Source of the DNA: Amycolatopsis alba DSM 44262
Lineage (GTDB): Bacteria; Actinomycetota; Actinomycetes; Mycobacteriales; Pseudonocardiaceae
NCBI RefSeq assembly: GCF_000384215.1
Contig: NZ_KB913032.1
Span: forward strand, 8,393,605 to 8,457,604
Direction: 5' to 3'
Length of the DNA stretch: 64,000 nt
Shown here: in pieces, positions 34,640 to 44,501 of the stretch
Layout of the letters: each line of letters opens with the position of its first letter
Position numbering within the stretch: position 1 is the first letter of the stretch
The notes under the pieces: model-generated
Database searches by the model: none
Told to the model about the DNA's origin: nothing
The model's input: the letters and a program-made list of their open reading frames with translations, nothing else
Made by a program: the position numbers and the translations under genes

Positions 34640-35657
34640 CGACCACCGCGGTATCACCACCGCCAACGTGACCAAGGCGTACGCCGGCGTCGGCCGTCCC
34701 GCCGTGGACGACGTCTCGCTGCACATCGCCGACGGCGAGTTCATGACCTTCCTTGGCCCGTCCGGTTCGGGCAAGACGACGATGCTGTCGATGATCGCCG
34801 GGTTCACCCCGCTCACCGCGGGTTCGATCACCCTGGACGGCCAGGAGATCTCCCGGCTCAAACCACACCGGCGCGATCTCGGCGTGGTGTTCCAGCAGTA
34901 CGCCCTGTTCCCGCACATGTCGGTCGCCCGCAACGTCGCGTTCGGGCTCATCCAGCGCAAACGGCCGAAGGCGGAGATCGACCGCCGGGTCTCCGAGGTG
35001 CTGGAACTGGTCGGCTTGTCGGCGATGCGGGACCGGTTGCCCCGTCAGCTTTCCGGCGGTCAGCAGCAGCGGGTCGCGCTGGCCCGCGCCGTGGTCTACC
35101 AGCCTCGGGCGCTGCTGATGGACGAGCCGCTGGGCGCTCTCGACAAGAAGCTGCGCGACCAGTTGCAGCGCGAAATCGCCCGGATGCACCGCGAGCTGGG
35201 CATGACGTTCCTGTTCGTCACCCACGACCAGCAGGAGGCGCTCACCCTGTCCGACCGGATCGCGGTGTTCAACGAGGGCCGGATCGAGCAGGTCGGCACG
35301 CCCGAAGACCTTTACGAGCGCCCGGAAACGTTGTTCGTCGCGCAGTTCGTCGGCGAGTCCAACGCCCTGTCCCTCACGCCCGGCGAGGTCACGATCGTGC
35401 GGCCGGAACGATTGACGCTGTACCCGCGTGCCGATCCGGTGCCGTCCGGGCATCAGCGGGTCGGCGCCCAGGTCACCGACATCGTCTACGTGGGCGACCA
35501 CAGCCGGATCTGGCTGCGGTACGCCGACGGCGCGCGCGGCTGCGCGGTACTGGCCGCGGGCGCGGCGCACGACCATCGTCCCGGTGACGCCGTGACCGTG
35601 GCGTGGCATCCGGATCATCAGGCGGCCGTTCCCGCCGCGGAAAGGACAGCGGTATGA
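34632..35657 (+). CDS. ABC importer ATPase (PotA-like)
   Basis: 341 residues: ATPase domain with GPSGSGKT (Walker A), [19 protein letters not shown] (Q-loop region), [27 protein letters not shown] and the H-loop VTHDQQEA, then a C-terminal TOBE-like domain from ~270. Highly typical of PotA/spermidine and related importers. It drives uptake through the two permeases above. ATG 34632; the end overlaps the amidohydrolase by ATGA, so transport and hydrolysis are translated together. Confidence 0.92.
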   Translation: MTDDHRGITTANVTKAYAGVGRPAVDDVSLHIADGEFMTFLGPSGSGKTTMLSMIAGFTPLTAGSITLDGQEISRLKPHRRDLGVVFQQYALFPHMSVARNVAFGLIQRKRPKAEIDRRVSEVLELVGLSAMRDRLPRQLSGGQQQRVALARAVVYQPRALLMDEPLGALDKKLRDQLQREIARMHRELGMTFLFVTHDQQEALTLSDRIAVFNEGRIEQVGTPEDLYERPETLFVAQFVGESNALSLTPGEVTIVRPERLTLYPRADPVPSGHQRVGAQVTDIVYVGDHSRIWLRYADGARGCAVLAAGAAHDHRPGDAVTVAWHPDHQAAVPAAERTAV

Positions 35658-37303
35658 CTTCCGACCTGCTTTTGCGCGGTGGTCTCGTGCGCACCTTCGA
35701 CGCCGGACTCGGGAATGCCACGGCGATCCTGCTGTCCGGCGGGCGCGTGGTCGCGGTCGGGGACGACGACACGGTCTCCGCCGCGGCCGCCCCCGGCACG
35801 CCGTCGATCGACCTGCGGGGACGGACCGTCCTGCCGGGGATCAACGACGCGCATCTGCATCTGGCCTGGTACGCCTCGGCCGGACCGGAGTTCTGCGTGA
35901 ACCTGGCGGCCGCGGCGAGCCTCGACGAGGTCCGGCGGGCGCTGGACGCCGCGCCGCCGGACGAGTGGATCGTCGGCCGCGGCTGGCGTGAGACCACCGT
36001 CGCCGAGTTCGCCGACGGCCGCGCCACACCGTCGCGGGCGTGGCTCGACGGCGTGACCGGGAACCGGCCCACGGTGCTGCACCACGCCTCGTCCCATTCG
36101 GTCTGGGTCAACAGCGCCGCGCTGGAGCGCGCCGGGATCACCGCGGCGATACCGGATCCGACGGCCGGAGAGATCGTCCGGGACGCCGCCGGTGAGCCGA
36201 CCGGGATACTCGTGGAAAGCGCGCAGGAACTCGTGGCCGGGCTGGTGCCGCAGCCGAGCCGGGAGGAACGGCTGGACGCGACCGCGCGGACGATGGCCCG
36301 GCTGAACCGGCTGGGCGTCACCAGCGTCACCGATCCGATCGTGCCGCCGGGGTTGTGGCAGGACTACCGGGAGCTGCACGCGGCAGGCCGGATGACGCTG
36401 CGGGTCACCGCGCTGCTGCATTGGAACTGGCCGTCTCCCACGACTCCGGTGGCAGACCTGATCCGGGCGCTGGACAGCACGGACCTGGGTACCGGGGACG
36501 ATCTGCTGCGCATCGGCGGGATCAAGCTGTTCGCCGACGGCGTCCCGACGCATTGCACGGCCTGGATGCACCAGCCGTATCCCGATGGCGGGCACGGCGG
36601 TCTCGTCACGGCCGGATCCGGCGATCCGGACCGGGTGCGGGAACTGCACGAGCTGATCGCCGCCGCCCATCGGCGCCGGGTGCGCGTTCAGGTCCACGTG
36701 ACCGGCGATCGCGCGGCCGACGCCGTGGTCGACGCCATCGAGGCCGCCGCGGCCGCCGACCCGTGGCCGGACGCGCGGCACGTGCTCATCCACGGCACCT
36801 TCCTGTCGCCGGCAGTGCACGAACGCCTGGCCAGGACCGGAACCGGCGTGATCACCAGCTCGCTCATGCGGACGTTCAGCGGTCCGTCGATGGTCCGGAT
36901 CGTCGGCGAGGATCGCTGGAGCGAGGCGTTCCCCGCGCGGACGCTGCTCGACCACGGGGTGGCGGTCGCGGACAGCTCGGACGCCCCGGTGACCGAACCG
37001 GACTGGCGGCGCGGGGTCGCCACCTTCACCGGCGAGCCGGGACCCAACCCGTTTTCCCTTTTGTCGCAAGACAAATGGCTCAGCCGCGAAGAGGCGCTGC
37101 GCCTGTGGACGACCGGACCGGCGTGGCTGGAACACGCCGAGGACCGCAAAGGGACGCTGGCGCCCGGCCGGCTCGCCGACCTGGCCGTCCTCGACCGGGA
37201 TCCGGTCACCGCGAGCGGGCGGGAACTGCTCTCCGCCCGCTCGGTCCTGACCGTCCTCGGTGGACAGATCATCACTTCCTCGCAGATCGAAGTCGACGGC
37301 TGA
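35654..37303 (+). CDS. YtcJ-type amidohydrolase A
   Basis: 549 residues. Amidohydrolase_3 architecture: [22 protein letters not shown] (HxH), GIKLFADGV where the carboxylated lysine is expected, VHVTGD, HGTFLS, and [10 protein letters not shown] with the last metal aspartate. Cytoplasmic; no signal. The YtcJ group hydrolyses formamide, N-acyl and cyclic amide bonds. In this operon it could release an amine from an N-acylated compound imported by the ABC system, giving the aminotransferase its substrate; this is inference. A second enzyme of the group lies in the taurine island (58225). Confidence 0.87.
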   Translation: MTSDLLLRGGLVRTFDAGLGNATAILLSGGRVVAVGDDDTVSAAAAPGTPSIDLRGRTVLPGINDAHLHLAWYASAGPEFCVNLAAAASLDEVRRALDAAPPDEWIVGRGWRETTVAEFADGRATPSRAWLDGVTGNRPTVLHHASSHSVWVNSAALERAGITAAIPDPTAGEIVRDAAGEPTGILVESAQELVAGLVPQPSREERLDATARTMARLNRLGVTSVTDPIVPPGLWQDYRELHAAGRMTLRVTALLHWNWPSPTTPVADLIRALDSTDLGTGDDLLRIGGIKLFADGVPTHCTAWMHQPYPDGGHGGLVTAGSGDPDRVRELHELIAAAHRRRVRVQVHVTGDRAADAVVDAIEAAAAADPWPDARHVLIHGTFLSPAVHERLARTGTGVITSSLMRTFSGPSMVRIVGEDRWSEAFPARTLLDHGVAVADSSDAPVTEPDWRRGVATFTGEPGPNPFSLLSQDKWLSREEALRLWTTGPAWLEHAEDRKGTLAPGRLADLAVLDRDPVTASGRELLSARSVLTVLGGQIITSSQIEVDG

Positions 37304-37334
37304 CGACCGGCCACAGTTCCTGGATGATGTCCCC

Positions 37335-38159
37335 ATGCTGAATCAGGTCGCGGAGGGTGTGCTGATCCACCAGAGCGAATTACTGCGGAACAACACCGTT
37401 GTCGTGCAGGGCGAGGCCGGCGTGTTACTCGTCGACCCTGGGATAACGGCCGGAGAGATGGCCTGCCTCGCCGGCGACCTGTCCGAGTCGGACCAGCCCG
37501 TCGTGGCGGGCTTCTCGACGCATCCCGATTGGGATCACGTGCTCTGGCACGCCGAACTCGGCGATGCACCCCGTTACGGGACAGCCCGCTGCGCGGCACG
37601 CATGCGGGATCTGCGGTCGGACCCGGACTGGATGGTCCGCGCCGCCGAGGGGTTGCCGCCGGAGATCGCCGAGGAGACACCGCTGGACCTGTTCGGCCTC
37701 ATCACGGGACTTCCCGCCGGAACCACGCATCTTCCTTGGGACGGCCCTCGCGTCCGGATCATCGAGCATCCGGCGCATTCCCCTGGCCACGCGGCGCTGG
37801 TGATCGAAGAACGCGGGGTGCTCGTCGGCGGCGACATGCTCTCCGATGTCTTCATCCCGATGCTCGACACCTTCGGCGACACCAATGACCCGATCGAGGA
37901 GTACCTCGCCGGGCTGCGGATGCTCGAAGGTGTGGCGGACGAGGTCGATGTCCTCGTCCCCGGTCACGGATCCGTCGGCAGAGGTGACCGGATACGCGCA
38001 CGGATCGACCAGGACCGGGCGTACGTGCATGCCCTGCGCGACGGCCGGACACCCGACGACCCGCGCATCGGCCCGTCGGCCGAGCCCGGCTGGGAGTGGG
38101 TGAGCGACATCCACGAAGGGCAAGCCAGGAGCCTCGCCCGGAGAAACGTGCGCGACTAG
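37335..38159 (+). CDS. MBL-fold metallo-hydrolase with variant metal motif
   Basis: 274 residues. Metallo-beta-lactamase fold: VVVQGEAGVLLVDPG, the metal motif STHPDWDHV (H-x-D-x-D-H instead of H-x-H-x-D-H), HSPGHAALVI and GGDMLSD, then VLVPGHGSVG. The change of the second histidine to aspartate should still bind metal but alters the site. Glyoxalase II, lactonase and sulfatase-like activities are all possible. It follows the amidohydrolase by 31 bases and may be co-transcribed with that operon or start its own unit; no clear ribosome site was seen. Confidence 0.82.
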   Translation: MLNQVAEGVLIHQSELLRNNTVVVQGEAGVLLVDPGITAGEMACLAGDLSESDQPVVAGFSTHPDWDHVLWHAELGDAPRYGTARCAARMRDLRSDPDWMVRAAEGLPPEIAEETPLDLFGLITGLPAGTTHLPWDGPRVRIIEHPAHSPGHAALVIEERGVLVGGDMLSDVFIPMLDTFGDTNDPIEEYLAGLRMLEGVADEVDVLVPGHGSVGRGDRIRARIDQDRAYVHALRDGRTPDDPRIGPSAEPGWEWVSDIHEGQARSLARRNVRD

Positions 38160-38195
38160 CCTGTTCTCACACCGCGATCACGGAGAGGACCAAGC

Positions 38196-38795
38196 ATGTC
38201 CGACGGGGAATCCCGCGTCGTCTCGCGCACCTCGGCGATAGCGGACACGAAACCGCGAACCGCCGACGGCAAAGTGCTCTGGCACTTCACGATGTCACTG
38301 GACGGCTTCGTCGCGGGACCGAACCACGCGATGGACTGGATGACCGGCGTCGGACGGCCCGGTCTCATCGAGGAATACGTCGAGACGACCGGCGCCGTGC
38401 TGGGCGGACGGGACGGCTTCGACGCCTTCCCCGAACCCAGCGGCACCTACGGCGGCTGGCAGGGCCCGGTCTTCATTCTCACGCACCATCCCGAAGACGC
38501 CCCGCCCACCGACGGCACGACCTTCCTGAACTGCGATGTCGCGGAGGCCGTCCGGATCGGGCTTGACGCCGCCGGCGGCAAGAACCTCGAGATCCTCTCC
38601 GCCGACATCGGCCGCCAGCTCCTCGAACGTGGACTGATCGACGAGATCGACCTCCACATCGCGCCGGTACTGCTCGGCGACGGGATCCGGCTGTTCGACA
38701 ATGCCGGTGGCGCACCCGTCGAACTCGTCCTGCTCAACGACCACGGCGAAGCGACCATCCTCAACGTGCGCTACCGCCCGGCCACCGCCCGATAG
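38196..38795 (+). CDS. Dihydrofolate-reductase-fold (RibD C-terminal) protein
   Basis: 199 residues. After ~28 extra N-terminal residues it shows the RibD_C pattern: HFTMSLDGFVAGPNHAMDWM, GAVLGGRDGFDAF, VFILTHHPE, then IGRQLLERGLIDEIDLHIAPVLLGDGIRLF. These are NADPH-dependent reductases of unknown substrate, very common and multi-copy in actinobacteria. It stands 36 bases after the MBL gene and ends at a long hairpin, so the two may form one unit. It is not a riboflavin enzyme by context. Confidence 0.82.
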   Translation: MSDGESRVVSRTSAIADTKPRTADGKVLWHFTMSLDGFVAGPNHAMDWMTGVGRPGLIEEYVETTGAVLGGRDGFDAFPEPSGTYGGWQGPVFILTHHPEDAPPTDGTTFLNCDVAEAVRIGLDAAGGKNLEILSADIGRQLLERGLIDEIDLHIAPVLLGDGIRLFDNAGGAPVELVLLNDHGEATILNVRYRPATAR

Positions 38796-38804
38796 CGGTC
38801 CAGA

Positions 38805-38859
38805 GTCCGTGAAGGCCTCCTTGAGGGACTCAGAGTCTCTCAAGGAGGCCTTCACGGAC
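38805..38859. repeat. Long intergenic hairpin (GTGAAGGCC family)
   Basis: GTCCGTGAAGGCCTCCTTGAG paired perfectly with its complement over 21 bases, then an inner GACTC/GAGTC stem and one-base loop. Placed ten bases after the RibD-like stop and overlapping the tail region of the convergent methyltransferase, it can serve as a bidirectional terminator. Shares its outer arm with 28342-28400. Confidence 0.85.
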
Positions 38860-38873
38860 CACACCCAAGGCGG

Positions 38874-39616
38874 CTAGCGCACCGCCGCCAGGACGTAGTC
38901 GTCGCCGGACTGCCACACCGGCGCCACCTCCGCGAAGCCCGCGTCCCGCAGCAGCCTGGTGTGCTCCTGCGGGCTGAGCCGGTTGCCGTAGCCGGTCGAG
39001 CTGCCGCCCAGCTCGGCCGCGGTGAACTCCTCCCGCAGCGCGGGATCGGCCGCGACCCGGCCCACCAGCTCTTCCAGTCTTCGTTGGCCTCGACCCCGGC
39101 CCTGGCGGCACGACGGTCCTTGACCGCCTTGGCGAGGTCGCGGATCGCCGGTTGTTCGTCGTAGAGGTGGTCGCCGTTGACGAGTGCTCCGCCCGGCCGC
39201 AGCGCGACGGCGAGTTCGCGGTAGACGACGGCGAGCCGGTCGGGACGCAGCCAGTGCAACGCGGTCGTCGAGACCGCGGCGTCGATCACCTGCCCCGTCA
39301 GCCTGCCGTCCTCGGCGAGGTCGGCCTGGACGTACTCGATGTCCGCGTGCTCCGGCCGGGTGGCGCGGGCGAGGGCGAGCAGGAACGGATCGTTGTCGAC
39401 GCCGACGACCCGCGCGTGCGGCAGCCGCCGGGCGAGCCGGGTGGCCAGCGAACCGGGGCCGCAGCCGAGGTCCAGCACCAGCGGCTCGGCGACGTCGCGG
39501 CAGACGTGCTCGACGACGTCGATCAACACGGTGAAGCGTTCTTCGCGGTCGGCGACATAGCGTTCCTGCTGGACGTCCCACCGTCGTACCCAGTCCGCCG
39601 CCGGCTTCTCGTCCAC
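38874..39616 (-). pseudogene. SAM-dependent methyltransferase, frameshifted near its C-terminus
   Basis: From GTG 39616 (AAGGGGAG upstream) the reading has motif I VLDLGCGPGSLATRL, the acidic VVGVDNDPF, and VSTTALHWLRPD, all of a class I small-molecule methyltransferase. It stays good to EDWKSWWAG, then becomes unrelated; the correct continuation (VAADPALREEFTAAELGG...DDYVLAAVR) is in another frame. One base appears to be missing around 39055-39062, in a C/G-rich run. Reading through gives 248 codons, the family's normal size. Either a real recent mutation or a sequencing error; the short frame would add an unrelated tail to 38852. Confidence 0.75.
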
Positions 39617-39664
39617 CGTGCTCCCCTTCGTGATCTTGATCCTGTCTAGCACACCCCGGCCATG

Positions 39665-39790
39665 GGTTACCGTGTGCGCCACAACGTAAGAAGGCGCCCG
39701 TCGGGGGAAGCCGGTGTGAATCCGGCGCTGACCCGCAACCGTGAACGGCCGTACGCCGTGAGCCGGACTGCCCGCCGGGCGCTGCCAACC
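39665..39790 (+). ncRNA. Cobalamin riboswitch
   Basis: The conserved B12 core is plain: GGGGGAAGCCGGTGTGAATC, then GGCGCTGACCCGCAACCGTGA (the B12 box), later GAGCCGGACTGCCC. Flanking GCGCCCG (39693) and CGGGCGC (39776) pair as an outer stem. The following ~85 bases to the ATG at 39874 contain GCGCGATCGCGC within a GTCC/GGAC stem and the GGAGGTG ribosome site and are likely the switching part. The consensus form lowers expression when cobalamin is plentiful. It controls the ABC importer 39874-44501. Confidence 0.9.
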
Positions 39791-39873
39791 CCAACTGTCG
39801 TGGAGCGCGGAGCGGGGTCCCGTTCACGCGCGATCGCGCGCCAGGGACAGTGCTCGACGTCCCGGAGGTGCAC

Positions 39874-41382
39874 ATGTCGCGTCATCCGCTCACCCGTCGG
39901 CGGCTGCTCGCCTTGGCCGCTCTGACGCCGCTGGCCGCCTGCGGAGCGGGGCCTGCCGACACGGGCCGGTTGCGCGTCGCGTTCTCCGCGGGCGGGTCGA
40001 AGGAGACTCTGGACCCCTCCCAGGTTTCGCTTTTCGTCGACCAGGCACGGGCCAAGGCGCTCTTCGACACGCTGGTCGCCTACAACGCCGACACGTCGTT
40101 GCGCCCGCGGCTGGCCGAGTCCTGGGAAAGCGACCCGTCGGGAACGCGCTGGCGGATCCGGCTGCGGAAGGCGGCCTTCCACGACGGCCGCCCGGTCACC
40201 GCGGACGACGTCCTCCACACTTTCCGGCGTATCGCCGATCCCGCACTGGCCTCCTCGTCCCGGCAGTACTTCGCGAAGGTGGACTTCGGCCGCAGCAAAG
40301 CGCTGTCGCCCGGCGAAGTCGAGCTGGTCCTGGCCGCGCCCGACTTCGAGTTCCCGGCGGGCTGGGGCGCGCCCGGCGCGGAGATCGTGCCCGCCGGGAC
40401 GACGGACTTCACGGCGCCGGTCGGCTCCGGCCCGTTCCGCTTCGTTTCGTTCACCCCCGGCGGCCCGGCGGTGTTCCGCAAGAACGAGTCCCATTGGGAC
40501 GGCGCGCCGGGCATCGACGAGCTGGAATTCGTCCCGGTCAACGACGAAACCGCGCGCGTCAACGCCTTGCTGTCCGGGCAGGTCGACTACGCCCACGATC
40601 TCGCGGCCGGTACCGCGGCACGGCTGGCCGGTGACGGGCGGGTCTCGCTGCTCGAAGCCAGGGGGACGACGATGCAAGGCTTGATCCTGCGCCTGACCCA
40701 GCCACCGTTCACCGACCCGAGGCTGGTGCGCGCCGTGCTGTCCGGAGTGGACAGGGAGGCGTTGAACCGCGTCGCGCTGGCCGGACGCGGCGAGATCGGC
40801 AACGACCTGTTCGGCAAGGGCCTCCGCGGGTACGCCACCGGGATCGCCCAGCGCCCGCGCGATGTCGAGCTGGCTCGTTCGCTCGTGCGGCAGGCAGGCG
40901 CCGAAGGGCTGGCCTTCGCCGTCGAGACCAGCGACGTCGATCCGGGTTTCCCCACCGCGGCGACGCTGATTTCCCAGCAGCTCAAGGAGATCGGCCTGAA
41001 CGTCACGCCGAACACCCGCGCGTCGAGCACCTACTTCGGGGAAACCAAGACCAAGGGGGTCGCCGCGCTGACCCGCACGGCCACCCTGCCGGTGCCGACG
41101 TTCCTCAACCAGCGCTTCCGCACGGGCGGCTCGAACAACGTCAACGGGTTCGCCTCGCCGGAGTTCGACGCGCTCATGGACCGCGCCGCCGCGACCGCGG
41201 ACGAACAGGCCCGGCTGGCGCTGTTCGCCGACGCGCAGCGGATCGTGCACGACTCCGGCGGCCTGCTCGCCTGGGGCTTCAGCACCTGGACGATCGCGAC
41301 GTCGAAGCGGGTGTCCGGGGTGGTCACCGCGCCGCCGAACACCTTCGACTGGGCGAGGTTCGACCGCGCCCGCCTGTCCTGA
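39874..41382 (+). CDS. Nickel/peptide-type substrate-binding lipoprotein under B12 control
   Basis: 502 residues of the SBP_bac_5 family (NikA/DppA/OppA). N-terminus MSRHPLTRRRLLALAALTPLAAC is a lipobox signal with a twin-arginine-like RRR; the cysteine is near residue 23. Family strands follow (LFDTLVAYNADTSLRPRLAESW, WRIRLRKAAFHDGRPVTADDVLHTFRR). ATG 39874 follows GGAGGTGCAC. Since the gene sits directly behind a cobalamin riboswitch, the ligand is more likely cobalt (chelate), cobinamide or another corrinoid precursor than a peptide. First gene of a four-gene importer. Confidence 0.88.
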   Translation: MSRHPLTRRRLLALAALTPLAACGAGPADTGRLRVAFSAGGSKETLDPSQVSLFVDQARAKALFDTLVAYNADTSLRPRLAESWESDPSGTRWRIRLRKAAFHDGRPVTADDVLHTFRRIADPALASSSRQYFAKVDFGRSKALSPGEVELVLAAPDFEFPAGWGAPGAEIVPAGTTDFTAPVGSGPFRFVSFTPGGPAVFRKNESHWDGAPGIDELEFVPVNDETARVNALLSGQVDYAHDLAAGTAARLAGDGRVSLLEARGTTMQGLILRLTQPPFTDPRLVRAVLSGVDREALNRVALAGRGEIGNDLFGKGLRGYATGIAQRPRDVELARSLVRQAGAEGLAFAVETSDVDPGFPTAATLISQQLKEIGLNVTPNTRASSTYFGETKTKGVAALTRTATLPVPTFLNQRFRTGGSNNVNGFASPEFDALMDRAAATADEQARLALFADAQRIVHDSGGLLAWGFSTWTIATSKRVSGVVTAPPNTFDWARFDRARLS

Positions 41383-41383
41383 C

Positions 41384-42325
41384 GTGTCCGGTTACGCCCT
41401 GCGCCGGCTGGGATTCGCGGTACTGGAGGCGATGGTCGTGCTGGTCGCCACGTTCGCCGTCACCGCGCTGCTTCCCGGTGACGCCGCCTCGGTCGTGCTC
41501 GGCGAGCAGGCCACCGCCGAGCAGGTGGCGACGGTGCGCGGCAGGCTGGGTCTCGATCAGCCGCTCCTCGACCGGTTCGGGCACTGGGTTTCGGGGCTGG
41601 TCACCGGCGACCTCGGCCACTCGCTCGTGACCGGCGCGCCGGTGACCGACGAGATCACCCGCCGCTTCGCCGCCACCGCGCTGCTCGCGGGTGTCACGCT
41701 GCTCGTGCTCGTGCCGCTCGCGCTGGGTGCCGGGGTGGTATGCGGCCTGCGCGAGGGATCGCGGACCGACCGGGCACTCACGGCCGTCACGGTGTTCCTG
41801 CACGCGATACCCGAGTTCGTCCTGGGCCTCCTGCTGGTCGCGGGATTCGCGGTCCACCTGGGACTGTTCCCGGCCACCGCCGCCGGGACGGACCCGGCCA
41901 CGCGTCCCGACGTGCTGGTACTGCCGGTGATCGTGCTCGTCAGCCGTCAGCTGTGCGACGTCGCCCGGCAGGTCCGAGTCGGCATCGCCGAGCAGACCGC
42001 GGGACAGGTCGCCGGGCATCTGCGCCTGCTCGGCCTGCCCGAACGCACCGTCGTGCTCCGGCATCTCCTGCCCGCCGCCGCGGCACCCGCCGTGCAGCAG
42101 CTCGCCCGCGCCGTCGAAGGGCTGCTGACCGGCGCGGTGATCGTCGAATCCCTGTTCGCGATCACCGGCCTGGGCACCGGTTTCGTCGAGGCCGTGCAGA
42201 ACAGGGACATCCCGCAGGTCCAGGGATACGTGCTGGTGTTCGCGGGCGTCGTCGTGGCCGGGAACCTCGTCGCCGACCTGGTCTCGCACCGGCTGACCCC
42301 GCGCCGGGAGCTGGTCACGTGGTGA
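41384..42325 (+). CDS. ABC importer permease 1 (DppB/NikB type)
   Basis: 313 residues from GTG 41384, one base after the previous stop. Six helices; opening GYALRRLGFAVLEAMVVLVATFAVTALLPGD and the G-x-D-x-G loop SLVTGAPVTDEITRRF are DppB/NikB-like, with the ATPase-contact loop near ERTVVLRHLLPAAAAP. Works with the lipoprotein and permease 2 in the B12-regulated importer. Confidence 0.87.
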   Translation: MSGYALRRLGFAVLEAMVVLVATFAVTALLPGDAASVVLGEQATAEQVATVRGRLGLDQPLLDRFGHWVSGLVTGDLGHSLVTGAPVTDEITRRFAATALLAGVTLLVLVPLALGAGVVCGLREGSRTDRALTAVTVFLHAIPEFVLGLLLVAGFAVHLGLFPATAAGTDPATRPDVLVLPVIVLVSRQLCDVARQVRVGIAEQTAGQVAGHLRLLGLPERTVVLRHLLPAAAAPAVQQLARAVEGLLTGAVIVESLFAITGLGTGFVEAVQNRDIPQVQGYVLVFAGVVVAGNLVADLVSHRLTPRRELVTW

Positions 42326-43104
42326 GCAGGCCGCTCGGGTGGGTCCTGCTCGCGGTGCCGCTGCTGGTCGCGGTGGCCGGGCCGGTCATCGCGGCACCCG
42401 CCGGATCCGTCGGCGCGCCGTGGCAGCCACCGGACGCCGCCCATCCACTCGGCACCGACGTCCTCGGCCGCGACGCGCTCGCGGTGATCCTCGCGGGCGG
42501 GCTTCCCGTGATCGGCATGACGGTCGCCGCGCTCGGGCTCGCGTACCTGATCGGAGTCCCGCTCGGCCTCGTCGCGGCCGGTCGCGGGCGGCTGGCCGAC
42601 GAAGCGGTGATGCGCTTTCTCGATCTCGTGCTGGCGTTCCCGTCGCTGCTGGTGCTCATGGTGCTCGCCGCGACCGGACACCGCGGACCCGCCGTGCTCG
42701 TCCCGGCCGTCGCCGCCCTCCAGCTGCCGGCGGTCACCCGCGTCGTACGGGCCGCCGCGCTGGCGCCTGGCTGCCGCACCGCGGTGGAAGCCTTGACCCT
42801 GCAAGGACAATCCTGGTGGCGCGTCCAGCTGGGGTACGTCGCCCGGCGGATCACCGGCCCGGTCGCGACCGACGCGGGCACCCGGCTCGGCGTCGTGCTC
42901 TACCTGCTGGCGTCGGCGAATTTCCTCGGTCTCGGCCTGCCGTCCGACTCCCCGGATTGGGCCGTGGTCATCGAACGCAACAGCGAAGCCCTCTACACCG
43001 CGCCCGCGGTGGTCCTCGTGCCCGCCGCGCTGCTGATGGCGTTGTGCGTGGGCACGAACCTCGTCACCGACCGCCTGCTCGGTGCCCGGCGGGTGTTCTC
43101 GTGA
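42322..43104 (+). CDS. ABC importer permease 2 (DppC/NikC type)
   Basis: 260 residues from GTG 42322, which overlaps the previous stop as GTGA; the GTG three bases earlier is equally possible. It has the DppC mark HPLGTDVLGRDALAVILAGG, then LDLVLAFPSLLVLMVLAA and the coupling loop EALTLQGQSWWRVQLGYVAR. Overlaps the ATPase gene by GTGA. Completes the channel of the B12-regulated importer. Confidence 0.87.
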   Translation: MSRPLGWVLLAVPLLVAVAGPVIAAPAGSVGAPWQPPDAAHPLGTDVLGRDALAVILAGGLPVIGMTVAALGLAYLIGVPLGLVAAGRGRLADEAVMRFLDLVLAFPSLLVLMVLAATGHRGPAVLVPAVAALQLPAVTRVVRAAALAPGCRTAVEALTLQGQSWWRVQLGYVARRITGPVATDAGTRLGVVLYLLASANFLGLGLPSDSPDWAVVIERNSEALYTAPAVVLVPAALLMALCVGTNLVTDRLLGARRVFS

Positions 43105-44501
43105 CGGTCTTGGAGATCACCGGCCTGTCCGCCCGCGCCGGGGACACCGTTCTGCTCGACGACGTCTCGCTGGCCCTCGAACCGGGCCGGGTACTCGTCG
43201 TGCTCGGCGCGTCCGGCGCGGGAAAGACCACCCTGGGCCTGGCGGCGACCGGCCGCGCCCGGCCGGGGATCGAGCTGTCCGGCTCGATCCGGCTGGCGGG
43301 GTCCCCGTTGCTCGGCCGCACCGCTTCCGAGCTGCGCCGGGTCCGGGCCGGGGTCGTCGGGCACGTGCCGCAGCAGCCGTCGGCAGTGCTGGACCCGGTC
43401 CGACGGTGCGGGCCCGTGCTGGCCGAGCTGGCCGCGATCCGTCATCGCGGCCGTGCCGCACGGCTGGCGGCGGCCCGGACCGCCTTGGTGGAAGCGGGCC
43501 TCGATCCGGATCTGTGGCGACGGTTCCCGCATCAGCTGTCCGGCGGTCAGCAGCAGCGCATGGCCCTCGCGACCACGCTCGTGACCCGGCCCCGCGTGCT
43601 CGTCCTCGACGAACCGACCAGCGGTCTCGACCCGGCGAACCGAGCCGTGCTGGCCGCCCGGCTGGTGGCGCTTTCCGGTGCCGGGACGGCGTTGCTGATC
43701 CTGACCCACGACCTCGAACTGGCCCGCGCCGTGGCAGGCGACGTCGCCGAACTCCGCGATCACCGGTTGGTGCCGTCCCCGGCCCTTCCCGAGCACGAGC
43801 GCTTCGACGAGCCTTCGCCGCCTTCGCCGTCCTCTCCGGTGCTTGTCGTTCGCGGGCTCACGGTCCGTGCCGGGCGGGCGACGCTCGTCGAGGACGTGGA
43901 CCTGGAGCTGGCGGCGGGCAGTCGCACCACGCTCAGCGGCGTCTCGGGCGGGGGCAAAACGACGCTCGCCCGCGCGCTGGCCGGGTTGACCCCGCCGAGC
44001 GCGGGCACGATCGAAGTCGGCGGCGTGCGCCTCCCCCGCCTCGCCCGCCGCCGCGACCGGGCCCAGCTGCGCGCGATCCAGTACGTCCACCAGGACAGCC
44101 GCGACTCGTTCGACGAGTTCCGCGGCGTGCTCGACCAGGTTGCCGACACCGCACGCCTCCTGCGGGGCCTCGACCGCGCGGCCGCCCGGCTCGAAGCATC
44201 GGAAGTCCTGGACTCCCTCGGCGTCGAGCCGGCCGACCGTCGCCCCGGCAAGCTCTCCGGCGGCCAGCTCCAGCGCTGTGCCGTGGCCCGCGCGCTCCTG
44301 GCTCACCCTCGGGTCCTCATCTGCGACGAGGTGACCTCGGCCCTCGACGCCGCCAGCCGCACCCGTGTCCTGGACGTGCTCACCGCGGCGGTGGAACGGC
44401 ACGGCATCGCGCTGCTGATGATCGGCCACGAAGACACCTTCGCGGACCGTGCCCTCACCATCACCGGCGGGCGCCTGGGGTCACTCACGGACGGCGGCTG
44501 A
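43101..44501 (+). CDS. Fused double ATPase of the B12-regulated importer
   Basis: 466 residues containing two complete ABC domains: domain 1 with [16 protein letters not shown] and VLDEPTSGLD (residues ~30-190), domain 2 with GVSGGGKT, LSGGQLQR and ICDEVTSALD (~275-430). Nickel/peptide importers usually encode these as two proteins (DppD and DppF); here they are one chain joined by a proline-serine-rich linker (PSPPSPSSP, ~235-245). Domain 2 has VTS instead of PTS after Walker B, a small change. Its 3' end overlaps the convergent permease gene by 21 bases. Confidence 0.9.
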   Translation: MTVLEITGLSARAGDTVLLDDVSLALEPGRVLVVLGASGAGKTTLGLAATGRARPGIELSGSIRLAGSPLLGRTASELRRVRAGVVGHVPQQPSAVLDPVRRCGPVLAELAAIRHRGRAARLAAARTALVEAGLDPDLWRRFPHQLSGGQQQRMALATTLVTRPRVLVLDEPTSGLDPANRAVLAARLVALSGAGTALLILTHDLELARAVAGDVAELRDHRLVPSPALPEHERFDEPSPPSPSSPVLVVRGLTVRAGRATLVEDVDLELAAGSRTTLSGVSGGGKTTLARALAGLTPPSAGTIEVGGVRLPRLARRRDRAQLRAIQYVHQDSRDSFDEFRGVLDQVADTARLLRGLDRAAARLEASEVLDSLGVEPADRRPGKLSGGQLQRCAVARALLAHPRVLICDEVTSALDAASRTRVLDVLTAAVERHGIALLMIGHEDTFADRALTITGGRLGSLTDGG

